A stretch of 47,493 bases of DNA from Cyanobium sp. CZS25K (GTDB taxonomy: Bacteria; Cyanobacteriota; Cyanobacteriia; PCC-6307; Cyanobiaceae): assembly GCA_030373325.1 (NCBI GenBank), contig JAUCZB010000021.1, positions 1 through 47,493 on the forward strand, read 5' to 3'. Both the position numbers and the translations under genes were made by a program. Within the stretch, counting starts at the first letter, position 1; each line of letters begins with the position of its first letter. The notes beneath the pieces were generated by a model that saw only the letters and a list, made by a program, of their open reading frames with translations, was not told the origin of the DNA and did not search any database. Positions 40,218 to 47,493 of this stretch are shown here, one piece after another.

Positions 40218-40560
40218 ACGTGCGCAGCTGCAGCCGGGGGATGTAAGGCCAGCCACCACTGCTTTCCATTTCCGAGAGCAGCGTGAACAGACCGTTGCGA
40301 TCGCTGGGAAGACTGCTGCGGAAGGGGCCGTCCTGGATGCTGCGGTGCAGCTGTTCGATGCGGCGCAGCAGATCCAGCAGGGCTTCGGGCTGCTGGGCAC
40401 GCTGCTCGGCGATCCGGAGCAGGGCGTCGAGGGACTCCTGGAGGTCGGGGTCGGAAGAGGGCGGGGAAGAAGGTGCTGCGGGCGTCGCCGCGGAGGGTTG
40501 CGCAGACGGCGGCGCGAAGGGCGTGGATTCGTCGATCGGGTGGGTGCGGCTCAGGGTCAT
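40177..40560 (-). CDS. Conserved hypothetical soluble protein
   Basis: A 127-residue protein from ATG 40560 (MTLSRTHPIDESTPFAPPSA). The first 40 residues are low complexity (Ala/Pro/Ser). The rest is helical (LQESLDALLRIAEQRAQQPE, ALLDLLRRIEQLHRSIQDGP) and ends NGLFTLLSEMESSGGWPYIP, RLQLRTFMDLL, which looks like a conserved C-terminal motif. Divergent from psbO with 112 bp between starts, a position it probably keeps in relatives. No family name. Confidence 0.65.
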   Translation of the reverse strand: MTLSRTHPIDESTPFAPPSAQPSAATPAAPSSPPSSDPDLQESLDALLRIAEQRAQQPEALLDLLRRIEQLHRSIQDGPFRSSLPSDRNGLFTLLSEMESSGGWPYIPRLQLRTFMDLLSPEPEAEP

Positions 40561-40564
40561 CGTC

Positions 40565-40586
40565 CTCTCATACAGGTTGTTGAGAG
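40565..40586. promoter_or_regulatory. Inverted repeat in the psbO divergent promoter region
   Basis: CTCTCA (40565-40570) and TGAGAG (40581-40586) form a 6-bp inverted repeat with 10 bp between, in the 112-bp region between the leftward gene (start 40560) and psbO (start 40673). Could be an operator or a hairpin in the leader of the leftward mRNA. Confidence 0.3.
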
Positions 40587-40672
40587 CCCACGCAAGCCAC
40601 CTGGAATGGGCGTTTTGCACCGGTAGGATCCCGGCCAGCCCAGTTCCCGTTCCGTCTCTGCGGCTTCTCCCC

Positions 40673-41491
40673 ATGCGTTTCCGTCCCCTGCTGGCCCTCG
40701 TGCTGGCTCTGTGCCTGACCCTGGTGTCCGCATGCAGCGGCGGGGCCAAGGCCGTTGATCGGGCCAATCTCACCTACGAGGACATCCACAACACCGGTCT
40801 GGCCAACGACTGCCCGACCCTGCCCGACTCGGCCCGAGGCACGATCTCCCTGGATCCTTCCGCCCGCTACCAGCTCAAGGAGATCTGCATGCACCCCTCC
40901 GAAGTCTTCGTGAAGGGGGAGCCGGCCAACAAGCGACAGGAAGCGCAGTTCGTCGCCGGCAAGATCCTGACCCGCTACACCTCCAGCCTTGATCAGGTCT
41001 ACGGCGACCTCACGGTCTCCGGTGACAAGCTGACCTTCAAGGAACTGGGCGGCATGGACTTCCAGCCCATCACCGTGCTGATGCCCGGCGGAGAAGAGGT
41101 GCCCTTCATGTTCTCCAGCAAGGAGCTCCAGGCCTCCGCCGACGGCACCTCCTTCTCCACCAGCACCGATCTGAAGGGTGAGTACCGCGCCCCCAGCTAC
41201 CGCACCAGCAACTTCCTCGATCCCAAGGGCCGCGGCCTCACCACCGGCTACAGCAGCGCCGTGGGCCTGGTGCCCGCCGGTGACGACGAGGACCTGATCA
41301 AGGAGAACGTCAAGCGCTACGTCCAGGGCACCGGCACCATGGATCTCTCGATCACCAAGGTGGATGCCTCCACCGGTGAATTCGCCGGCGTCTTCACCGC
41401 CGTCCAGCCCTCCGACACTGACATGGGCGGCAAGCAGGCGGTCGACGTCAAGATCACCGGCGAGCTCTACGGCCGTCTCGAGCAGGTCTGA
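40673..41491 (+). CDS. psbO: Photosystem II manganese-stabilising protein PsbO
   Basis: A 272-residue extrinsic subunit on the lumen side of photosystem II that stabilises the Mn4CaO5 cluster. The N-terminal signal has a lipoprotein-like end (LALCLTLVSAC), as is often seen in cyanobacterial PsbO. Landmarks: LTYEDIHNTGLANDCPTLPD and QLKEICMHPSEVFVKGEP (the two Cys of the conserved disulfide), TRYTSSLDQVYGDLTVSG, GGMDFQPITVLMPGGEEVPF, and DPKGRGLTTGYSSAVGLVPA. A strong terminator follows. The start ATG 40673 is the one before MRFRPLLALV. Confidence 0.97.
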   Translation: MRFRPLLALVLALCLTLVSACSGGAKAVDRANLTYEDIHNTGLANDCPTLPDSARGTISLDPSARYQLKEICMHPSEVFVKGEPANKRQEAQFVAGKILTRYTSSLDQVYGDLTVSGDKLTFKELGGMDFQPITVLMPGGEEVPFMFSSKELQASADGTSFSTSTDLKGEYRAPSYRTSNFLDPKGRGLTTGYSSAVGLVPAGDDEDLIKENVKRYVQGTGTMDLSITKVDASTGEFAGVFTAVQPSDTDMGGKQAVDVKITGELYGRLEQV

Positions 41492-41554
41492 GGCTCCGGA
41501 TGGTTCTGGCCTCCTTCTCTGGCCAGCCCCCCCTCGCTCAAGTCGTTTCTCCCA

Positions 41555-41575
41555 GGGGCCCGCGGGCCCCTTTTT
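41555..41575 (+). terminator. Rho-independent terminator of psbO
   Basis: GGGGCCCGCGGGCCCC at 41555-41570 is a perfect inverted repeat of high GC, followed by five T (41571-41575). It sits 63 bp after the psbO stop and 63 bp before the sat start. Confidence 0.85.
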
Positions 41576-41637
41576 CTTGGCCGGGTGTCGGTCTGGGAGG
41601 ATGATCCGATACCCCGTGAAGGCCTAGGCCCGTCGCC

Positions 41638-42819
41638 ATGACGCTCGCCAACACAACTCCTCGCTCCGATCTGATCGCCCCCCACGGCGGCACCCTCGTG
41701 GACCTGATGGTGCCTCAGGACCAGCGGGCCGCGGTGCGCGAGGCGGCCCGCGCCTCCGTGGACAGGGTGGTGGAGTGCAGCCACCGCAACGCCTGCGATG
41801 TGGAGCTGCTGATCGTCGGCGGCTTCTCGCCGTTGCGCGGTTTCATGCATCAGGAGGATTACGACGCGGTGGTGGCCGGCCACCGCACCACCAGCGGTCT
41901 CCTGTTCGGTCTGCCGATCGTGTTCGACACCGACGACGGGGCCATCGCCGTGGGGGAAAAGCTGCTGCTCACCTACCAGGGGCAGGATCTGGCCGTGTTC
42001 ACCGTGGAGAGCCGCTGGGAACCGGACAAGGTGGTCGAGGCCAAGGGCTGCTACGGCACCACCTCCCTGGAGCACCCGGCGGTGCGCATGATCGCCACCG
42101 AGCGGGGCCGGTACTATCTGGGGGGGCGCCTCGAGGGTCTGGCCCTGCCGCGGCGGGTGTTTCCCTGCAGCACCCCGACGGAGGTTCGCGCCACCCTGCC
42201 TCCCGGCGAGGACGTGGTGGCCTTCCAGTGCCGCAACCCCATCCACCGGGCCCATTACGAGCTGTTCACCCGCGCCCTCGAAGCCCCCAACGTGAGCAAG
42301 GGCGCGGTGGTGTTGGTTCATCCCACCTGCGGACCCACCCAGGAGGACGACATCGCCGGTGAGGTGCGCTTCGCCACCTATGAGCGACTGGCCGCCGAAG
42401 TGGCCAATCCCCGCATCCGCTGGGCCTATCTGCCCTATGCGATGCATATGGCCGGCCCCCGTGAGGCCCTGCAGCACATGATCATCCGCAAGAACTACGG
42501 ATGCAGCCATTTCATCATCGGCCGCGACATGGCCGGGTGCAAATCGTCCCTCAGCGGCGACGACTTCTACGGCCCCTACGAGGCCCAGGACTTCGCCCGC
42601 GACCAGGCCACCGAGCTGGGAATGGAGACGGTGCCCTCCCTGAACCTCGTCTACACCGAGGAGGAGGGCTATGTCACCGCGGAACATGCCCAGGCCCGGG
42701 GGCTGCACATCAGGAAGCTGAGTGGCACCCAGTTCCGCCAGATGCTGCGCGGTGGCGAGGAGATCCCGGAATGGTTCGCCTTCCGTAGCGTGGTGGAGGT
42801 GCTCAGGGCCGCAGCCTGA
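41638..42819 (+). CDS. sat: ATP sulfurylase (sulfate adenylyltransferase)
   Basis: A 393-residue enzyme that makes adenosine 5'-phosphosulfate from sulfate and ATP, the first step of assimilation. Seen: ELLIVGGFSPLRGFMHQEDY, VVAFQCRNPIHRAHYELFTR (the QxRNPxHxxH motif), VLVHPTCGPTQEDD, PYAMHMAGPREALQHMIIRK, NYGCSHFIIGRDMAGCK and SGTQFRQMLRGGEEIPEWFA. No kinase domain follows, so it is the single-function form. ATG 41638. Confidence 0.96.
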   Translation: MTLANTTPRSDLIAPHGGTLVDLMVPQDQRAAVREAARASVDRVVECSHRNACDVELLIVGGFSPLRGFMHQEDYDAVVAGHRTTSGLLFGLPIVFDTDDGAIAVGEKLLLTYQGQDLAVFTVESRWEPDKVVEAKGCYGTTSLEHPAVRMIATERGRYYLGGRLEGLALPRRVFPCSTPTEVRATLPPGEDVVAFQCRNPIHRAHYELFTRALEAPNVSKGAVVLVHPTCGPTQEDDIAGEVRFATYERLAAEVANPRIRWAYLPYAMHMAGPREALQHMIIRKNYGCSHFIIGRDMAGCKSSLSGDDFYGPYEAQDFARDQATELGMETVPSLNLVYTEEEGYVTAEHAQARGLHIRKLSGTQFRQMLRGGEEIPEWFAFRSVVEVLRAAA

Positions 42820-42885
42820 GCCCCGTCCGGCAGCGGACGCCGTTTAACATTCTGTTACTTTCATTTTCACACAGGAGACAGGGTC

Positions 42886-44730
42886 GTGAAGAAACGCTGG
42901 CGCAACGCGGGGCTCTACGTGCTCCTGGTGATCGTGATGATCGCGGTGGGCACCGCCTTCCTGGAGCGCCCCGACCCGGCCCGGGCTCCCCGCACCCTGC
43001 GTTACAGCGATTTCGTCGAGGCCGTCCAGGCCAACGAGGTCTCCCGGGTGCTGATCTCCCCCGACCGTGGCACCGCCCAGGTGGTGGAGAACGACGGCCA
43101 GCGGGCCGTGGTGAACCTTGCCCCCGACAAGGACTTGCTCAAGCTGCTCACCGACCACAACGTCGACATCGCGGTGCAGCCCAACCGCGAGCCGGCGGCC
43201 TGGCAGCAGGCGATCGGCAGCCTGATCTTCCCCCTGCTCCTGCTCGGCGGGCTGTTCTTCCTGTTGCGCCGCGCCCAGGGCGGTGGCGGCAACCCGGCCA
43301 TGAACTTCGGCAAGAGCAAGGCTCGGGTGCAGATGGAGCCCCAGACCCAGGTCACCTTCGGTGATGTGGCCGGCATCGAGGGCGCCAAGCTCGAGCTCAC
43401 CGAGGTGGTCGACTTCCTCAAGAACCCCGACCGCTTCACGGCGGTGGGAGCCAAGATCCCCAAGGGTGTGCTGCTGGTGGGCCCCCCCGGCACCGGCAAG
43501 ACCCTGCTCGCCAAGGCCGTGGCCGGTGAAGCGGGCGTGCCCTTCTTCTCCATCTCCGGTTCGGAGTTCGTCGAGATGTTCGTCGGTGTGGGCGCCAGCC
43601 GCGTCCGCGACCTGTTCGAGCAGGCCAAGAAGAACGCCCCCTGCATCGTCTTCATCGATGAGATCGACGCCGTGGGCCGCCAGCGTGGCGCCGGCCTCGG
43701 CGGCGGCAACGATGAGCGCGAGCAGACCCTCAACCAGCTGCTCACCGAAATGGACGGCTTCGAGGGCAACACCGGCATCATCATCGTGGCGGCCACCAAC
43801 CGACCGGATGTGCTCGATTCGGCCCTGATGCGGCCTGGTCGCTTCGACCGCCAGGTGGTGGTCGACCGTCCCGACTACGCCGGCCGTCTTCAGATCCTCG
43901 GTGTCCATGCCCGCGGCAAGACCCTCGCCAAGGACGTGGACCTCGACAAGGTGGCGCGCCGCACCCCCGGCTTCACCGGTGCCGACCTGGCCAACCTGCT
44001 CAACGAAGCGGCCATCCTGGCGGCCCGGCGCCAGCTGACCGAGGTGTCAATGGATGAGGTCAACGATGCCATCGAACGCGTCATGGCCGGTCCCGAGAAG
44101 AAGGATCGGGTGATGAGCGAGCGCCGTAAGCGCCTGGTGGCCTACCACGAGTCCGGCCACGCCCTGGTCGGGGCCCTGATGCCCGATTACGACCCGGTTC
44201 AGAAGATCAGCATCATTCCCCGCGGCCAGGCCGGCGGTCTCACCTTCTTCACCCCCAGCGAGGAGCGGATGGAGTCGGGCCTGTACTCCCGTTCCTACCT
44301 GCAGAACCAGATGGCGGTGGCGCTGGGCGGTCGCGTCGCCGAGGAAATCGTCTACGGCGAAGATGAAGTCACCACCGGGGCTTCCAACGACCTCCAGCAG
44401 GTGGCCCGTGTCGCTCGCCAGATGGTGACCCGCTTCGGCATGAGCGATCGCCTCGGCCCGGTGGCCCTCGGCCGTGCCCAGGGCGGCATGTTCCTCGGCC
44501 GCGACATCGCCGCCGAACGTGACTTCTCGGAGGACACCGCCGCCGCCATTGATGAGGAGGTGTCCCAGCTGGTCGCCGACGCCTACCGCCGTGCCACCGA
44601 GGTGCTGCTCGCCAACCGCGCCGTGCTCGATGAGTTGGCCGAGATCCTGGTGGAGAAGGAGACGGTGGATGCCGAAGAGCTCCAGGAGCTGCTCATCACC
44701 CGCGACGTGACGGTGGCGGCCTACGTCTAG
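42886..44730 (+). CDS. ftsH: FtsH ATP-dependent zinc metalloprotease
   Basis: A 614-residue membrane AAA+ protease. Starts at GTG 42886, preceded by an AGGAGA ribosome-binding site and an AT-rich promoter-like stretch (42843-42870). Two membrane segments ([17 protein letters not shown] and [19 protein letters not shown]) flank a lumenal domain. [21 protein letters not shown] (Walker A), [12 protein letters not shown] (Walker B), SRH-region [13 protein letters not shown]. Protease: [11 protein letters not shown] (HExxH), with a third ligand in [20 protein letters not shown] (ND). Length and organisation match cyanobacterial FtsH that degrades damaged D1; that role is plausible given psbA/psbO nearby but not proved here. 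Confidence 0.95.
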   Translation: MKKRWRNAGLYVLLVIVMIAVGTAFLERPDPARAPRTLRYSDFVEAVQANEVSRVLISPDRGTAQVVENDGQRAVVNLAPDKDLLKLLTDHNVDIAVQPNREPAAWQQAIGSLIFPLLLLGGLFFLLRRAQGGGGNPAMNFGKSKARVQMEPQTQVTFGDVAGIEGAKLELTEVVDFLKNPDRFTAVGAKIPKGVLLVGPPGTGKTLLAKAVAGEAGVPFFSISGSEFVEMFVGVGASRVRDLFEQAKKNAPCIVFIDEIDAVGRQRGAGLGGGNDEREQTLNQLLTEMDGFEGNTGIIIVAATNRPDVLDSALMRPGRFDRQVVVDRPDYAGRLQILGVHARGKTLAKDVDLDKVARRTPGFTGADLANLLNEAAILAARRQLTEVSMDEVNDAIERVMAGPEKKDRVMSERRKRLVAYHESGHALVGALMPDYDPVQKISIIPRGQAGGLTFFTPSEERMESGLYSRSYLQNQMAVALGGRVAEEIVYGEDEVTTGASNDLQQVARVARQMVTRFGMSDRLGPVALGRAQGGMFLGRDIAAERDFSEDTAAAIDEEVSQLVADAYRRATEVLLANRAVLDELAEILVEKETVDAEELQELLITRDVTVAAYV

Positions 44731-44779
44731 CCATCCTTGCGAGTCCCTGATCGACTCCCTGCACCACCAGCCGCTGCTG

Positions 44780-45349
44780 GTGGTGCTTCGGAGCAGCGAG
44801 CCTGCCTTGCTGGTTTCCCGGCTCGAGCAGCTGCGTGATCTCGAGGTGTGGCACGTGGAGATCGCCTGGGGGCCTTGTGACGGCTGGATTCCCCAATGCC
44901 GTCGTCTGATCAGCGCTTTCCCCGACCTGCGCCTGGGGGCCGCTTCGATCTGCAGCCCAGCGGCCCTCACCGCTGCGCTGGAGGCTGGTTTTTCCTATGG
45001 CGTCTCCCCCGTTCTCGACAGCGGCCTGCTGGAGAGGTCGGCTGCGGCCGGCTTCACCCTGGTCCCCGGCGTGATGACACCCACGGAGGTGAACCGGGCC
45101 CGGGCCCTGGGCTGCTCCATCGTCAAGCTGTTCCCTGCCACCACGATGGGCATCGGCTATTGGCGGCGCCTTCGGGATCCCCTGGGCGCGCCACTGCCCT
45201 TCTGCATCGCCGCCGGTGGGCTGACACCCAGTGATGTCCTCCCCTGGCTGGAGGCCGGGGTGGATGCGGTCGCCCTGGGGGCCTCCCTTGGGCCCCTGGA
45301 TGCGGAACCGCTGCGGCAGCTCCTGGCCGCCCTGCCAAAGCGGTCCTGA
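44780..45349 (+). CDS. KDPG/KHG aldolase-like protein
   Basis: A 189-residue (beta/alpha)8 protein of the Eda family. The Schiff-base Lys is in CSIVKLFPATTMG, the catalytic Glu in VWHVEIAWGP, and the family SP in FSYGVSPVLDSG. The first in-frame start is GTG 44780, but LIDSLHHQPLL just before it also belongs to the fold (first helix), and no ATG/GTG/TTG occurs there after the in-frame TGA near the ftsH end. CTG may be used, or translation may continue from ftsH. Picocyanobacterial Entner-Doudoroff use depends on an Eda of this type, but divergence (AASIC in place of GAGTV) leaves activity unsure. Confidence 0.85.
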   Translation: MVLRSSEPALLVSRLEQLRDLEVWHVEIAWGPCDGWIPQCRRLISAFPDLRLGAASICSPAALTAALEAGFSYGVSPVLDSGLLERSAAAGFTLVPGVMTPTEVNRARALGCSIVKLFPATTMGIGYWRRLRDPLGAPLPFCIAAGGLTPSDVLPWLEAGVDAVALGASLGPLDAEPLRQLLAALPKRS

Positions 45350-45357
45350 TCAGACCT

Positions 45358-46446
45358 TCACCAGAGGCTGCACTGGCCCTGCTGGCGCAGCAGATGATCC
45401 GCCAGCACCAGGGCCACCATCGCCTCCACCATCGGCACGGCCCGCGGCAGCACGCAGGGATCGTGCCGACCCTTCGCCGCCAAGGTGGTGGCGGCACCGG
45501 AGGCGTCGATCGTCTGCTGCTCCTTGCGGATCGTGGCCGTGGGCTTGAAGGCCACCCGCAGCCGGATCTCCTCCCCGTTGCTGATGCCCCCCTGGATGCC
45601 GCCGGAGTTGTTGGTGGCGGTCCGCAGGCGGCCGTCCTCGCTGGGCAGGAAGGCGTCGTTGTGCTCGCTGCCCCGCAGCAGGGTGCCGCCGAAGCCGGAG
45701 CCGATCTCGAAGCCCTTGGTGGCCGGCAGGGACATCACCGCCTTGGCCAGGTCCGCCTCCAGCTTGTCGAACACCGGCATGCCCACACCCACCGGCGGCC
45801 GCCGCACCAGGCATTCGATCACCCCCCCGCAGGAATCCCCCTCCCGCCCGATGGCCTCGATGCGCTCGATCATCCGCGCGGCGACGGCCGGATCCGGACA
45901 ACGCACGATGGTGCTCTCCACCGCTTCCAGGGTCACCGTGGCCGGATCCACGGCGGCCTCGATGTCGTGGATCCGGCGGACCCAGGCGATCACCTCGGTG
46001 CCGGCGGCACGGGCCAGCAACTGCTTGGCGATGGCGCCGGCGGCAACCCGGCCGATGGTTTCCCGGGCCGAGGCACGCCCGCCACCGCTGCGGGCCTGGA
46101 TGCCGTATTTGGCCTGATAAGTGGCGTCGGCGTGGGAGGGGCGGAAGGCCACCTCCATCTCCCTGTAGTCCTGGGGGCGCTGGTCCTTGTTGCGCACCAC
46201 CATGGCGATCGGCGTGCCCAGGGTGACGCCATCGAGGAGACCGCTGAGGACTTCGACCCGATCGTCTTCCTTGCGTGGCGTGGTGATGTGGCTCTGGCCC
46301 GGCTTGCGGCGGTCCAGTTCCGCCTGGATCGCCTCCAGATCGAGCGACAACCGCGGCGGGCAGCCATCGACGATCACGCCCACGCCACCGCCGTGGGATT
46401 CACCGAAGGTGCTGATGCGGAAGAGGTGGCCGAAGCTGCTGCCCAT
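45358..46446 (-). CDS. aroC: Chorismate synthase
   Basis: A 362-residue FMN-dependent enzyme, the last step to chorismate. [20 protein letters not shown] (signature 1), [40 protein letters not shown] (signature 2), and [26 protein letters not shown] (signature 3) are all complete. ATG at 46446. It converges on the aldolase-like gene with an 8-bp gap between stops. Confidence 0.97.
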   Translation of the reverse strand: MGSSFGHLFRISTFGESHGGGVGVIVDGCPPRLSLDLEAIQAELDRRKPGQSHITTPRKEDDRVEVLSGLLDGVTLGTPIAMVVRNKDQRPQDYREMEVAFRPSHADATYQAKYGIQARSGGGRASARETIGRVAAGAIAKQLLARAAGTEVIAWVRRIHDIEAAVDPATVTLEAVESTIVRCPDPAVAARMIERIEAIGREGDSCGGVIECLVRRPPVGVGMPVFDKLEADLAKAVMSLPATKGFEIGSGFGGTLLRGSEHNDAFLPSEDGRLRTATNNSGGIQGGISNGEEIRLRVAFKPTATIRKEQQTIDASGAATTLAAKGRHDPCVLPRAVPMVEAMVALVLADHLLRQQGQCSLW

Positions 46447-46494
46447 GGCGTCCTGTGACTGGCGAGAGACTACGAAGCGGCAGCCGCGGGACGC

Positions 46495-47115
46495 TCAGTC
46501 TCGTCGGGCTCGGATCTCCAGGATGGTCCCCACCCAGAAACTGCCGGGATCGGTCCGACTCGCGGCCATCTCGCTCCTGGCCACCTCGGCGTCCTCGGCG
46601 CTCCAGAGATCCAGTGCCTGCAGTCTGGCGCCGAACAGCGTCACGAACATTTCCAGCCAGCGGGCTTGCCATTCGCCTGCCCGACCCAGCACCGGAAGGG
46701 GCAGGAGGGCCTCGATGCGGAACCCCCTGGCTGAAGCGGGCGATGGCCTTGCCGTGGGGATGGAGCCCAAAGGTGTCCCAATGGACGTATTCGTGGACGA
46801 GTGCGCGGCCACCCCGGGCCGGACAGAGCGGCAACTGATCGAGCAGCGGTTCGACCTCCTGCAGGAAGATCGTGACCCAGCGGCACCAGATCAAGTCGAA
46901 GCAGGCCGCCGGCAGCGGATCCTTCAGCAGGTCATGGCAACGCATGTCCAGCTGTTCCAGCCCAGCCTCGCGCGCCAGCTGCCGGCCATGCCTGACATAG
47001 GCCTGACTCTTCTCCAGGCTTGGCCACGATCGGGCGCCACAGGTCGTGCTGCCGGCGGAGCCGTTCCGGTTCCACGGCATCGTTTCCGAGTACGTAGGAG
47101 TCGTTTGTTGTTCAT
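46495..47115 (-). pseudogene. Class I SAM methyltransferase, degenerate
   Basis: Pieces in sequence on the minus strand: MNNK (47115) then a frame change to DSYVLGNDAVEPERLRRQHD-LWRP; next SLEKSQAYVRHGRQLAREAG, LEQLDMRCHDLLKDPLPAAC, FDLIWCRWVTIFLQEVEPLL, ALVHEYVHWDTFGLHPHGKA; then GFRIEALLPLPVLGRAGEWQ and FWVGTILEIRARRD with the stop at 46495. Between LWRP and the second piece the SAM-binding motif (usually DLGAGPG) is missing, and a second deletion with a frameshift lies near 46730. It is thus a dead methyltransferase. It reads toward aroC and is followed on the psbA side by unremarkable sequence. Confidence 0.75.
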
Positions 47116-47257
47116 CACCACGGCCCGCCGTGGGCTCAGGGGAGGCCTGCGCCCAGCAGCCGTTGGCCGGAGGCCTGTTCTGTGCGGACGCCGGGGTGTC
47201 CGGCCCTGCGGCCGATCGCTTTGCCGGCTACGGATCCAACCCATCAACGGGCCGGAC

Positions 47258-47288
47258 AAAAAAAGCCCTTCTCGTGAGGAGAAGGGCC
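47258..47288 (-). terminator. Rho-independent terminator of psbA
   Basis: On the minus strand GGCCCTTCTC...GAGAAGGGC forms a stem with loop CTCAC, followed by TTTTTTT (plus-strand A 47258-47264). It is 48 bp after the psbA stop. The interval between it and the methyltransferase remnant (47116-47257) shows no gene. Confidence 0.85.
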
Positions 47289-47335
47289 AGATCAGCGGTC
47301 GGTATCCCGATCCACTGTTGGATGGAGGGCTGTGA

Positions 47336-47493
<158 letters not shown>

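Noticed and set aside
41521..41637. Attenuator or riboswitch upstream of sat
   Set aside because: The hairpin at 41555-41575 is simply a terminator for psbO; no conserved riboswitch core was recognised between it and sat.

Overview
The window is chromosomal DNA of a GC-rich alpha-cyanobacterium (marine or freshwater picocyanobacterium of the Synechococcus/Cyanobium type). Oxygenic phototrophy is shown directly by psbO (40673-41491), the 3' end of psbA (47336-47493), the carotenoid hydroxylase crtR (17006-18025), Ycf20-like and Ycf66-like proteins and a stand-alone PCP_red domain. A DUF1651 fragment, a family I associate with marine cyanobacteria, agrees with this.

Layout. 0.2-5.7 kb: a loose cluster of small exported or membrane proteins (two LprI-like, one SH3-like, a DUF3955-like and several unrecognised) with two decayed genes. 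5.8-9.7 kb: a GlsB-type membrane protein, a dead AlbA_2 gene followed by the stump of a type I restriction subunit gene, a DUF2817 carboxypeptidase-like gene, and an RHH/PIN toxin-antitoxin pair whose toxin lacks a normal start codon. 9.8-22.6 kb: mostly core genes (ileS, tRNA-Leu, a DUF1400 hydrolase, crtR, gatC, a creatininase-family gene, a DNA-3-methyladenine glycosylase, pyrB, a ycf20-like gene and small conserved genes), plus a membrane-anchored TIR-like protein that converges on ileS.

22.7-38.6 kb is a genomic island. A 15-bp direct repeat that includes the 3' end of tRNA-Ala(CGC) bounds it, a tyrosine integrase gene lies next to the tRNA, and 12-bp repeats resembling integrase arm sites sit 64-74 bp inside each end. 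It carries a type I restriction-modification locus (hsdM, hsdS, hsdR) interleaved with HepT/MntA, HicAB, a RhuM-Doc-type Fic protein, a second Fic protein, two VapBC-type PIN pairs and HigBA. The element is decaying: the integrase has at least three frameshifts and an internal deletion, hsdR is frameshifted in the nuclease motif, and HsdM motif IV reads NPPS instead of NPPF. The toxin-antitoxin genes are mostly intact, which suggests that they, not restriction, now maintain the island (inference).

38.7-47.5 kb returns to core genes: DUF2555, coaBC, psbO, sat (ATP sulfurylase), ftsH, a KDPG-aldolase-like gene, aroC, a methyltransferase pseudogene and psbA. The most interesting points are the island boundaries with their arm-like repeats, the paired lesions of HsdM and HsdR, the hsdM 3'-end duplication that brackets the toxin-antitoxin insert, and the adjacent Doc-type and Fic-type proteins between hsdS and hsdR.
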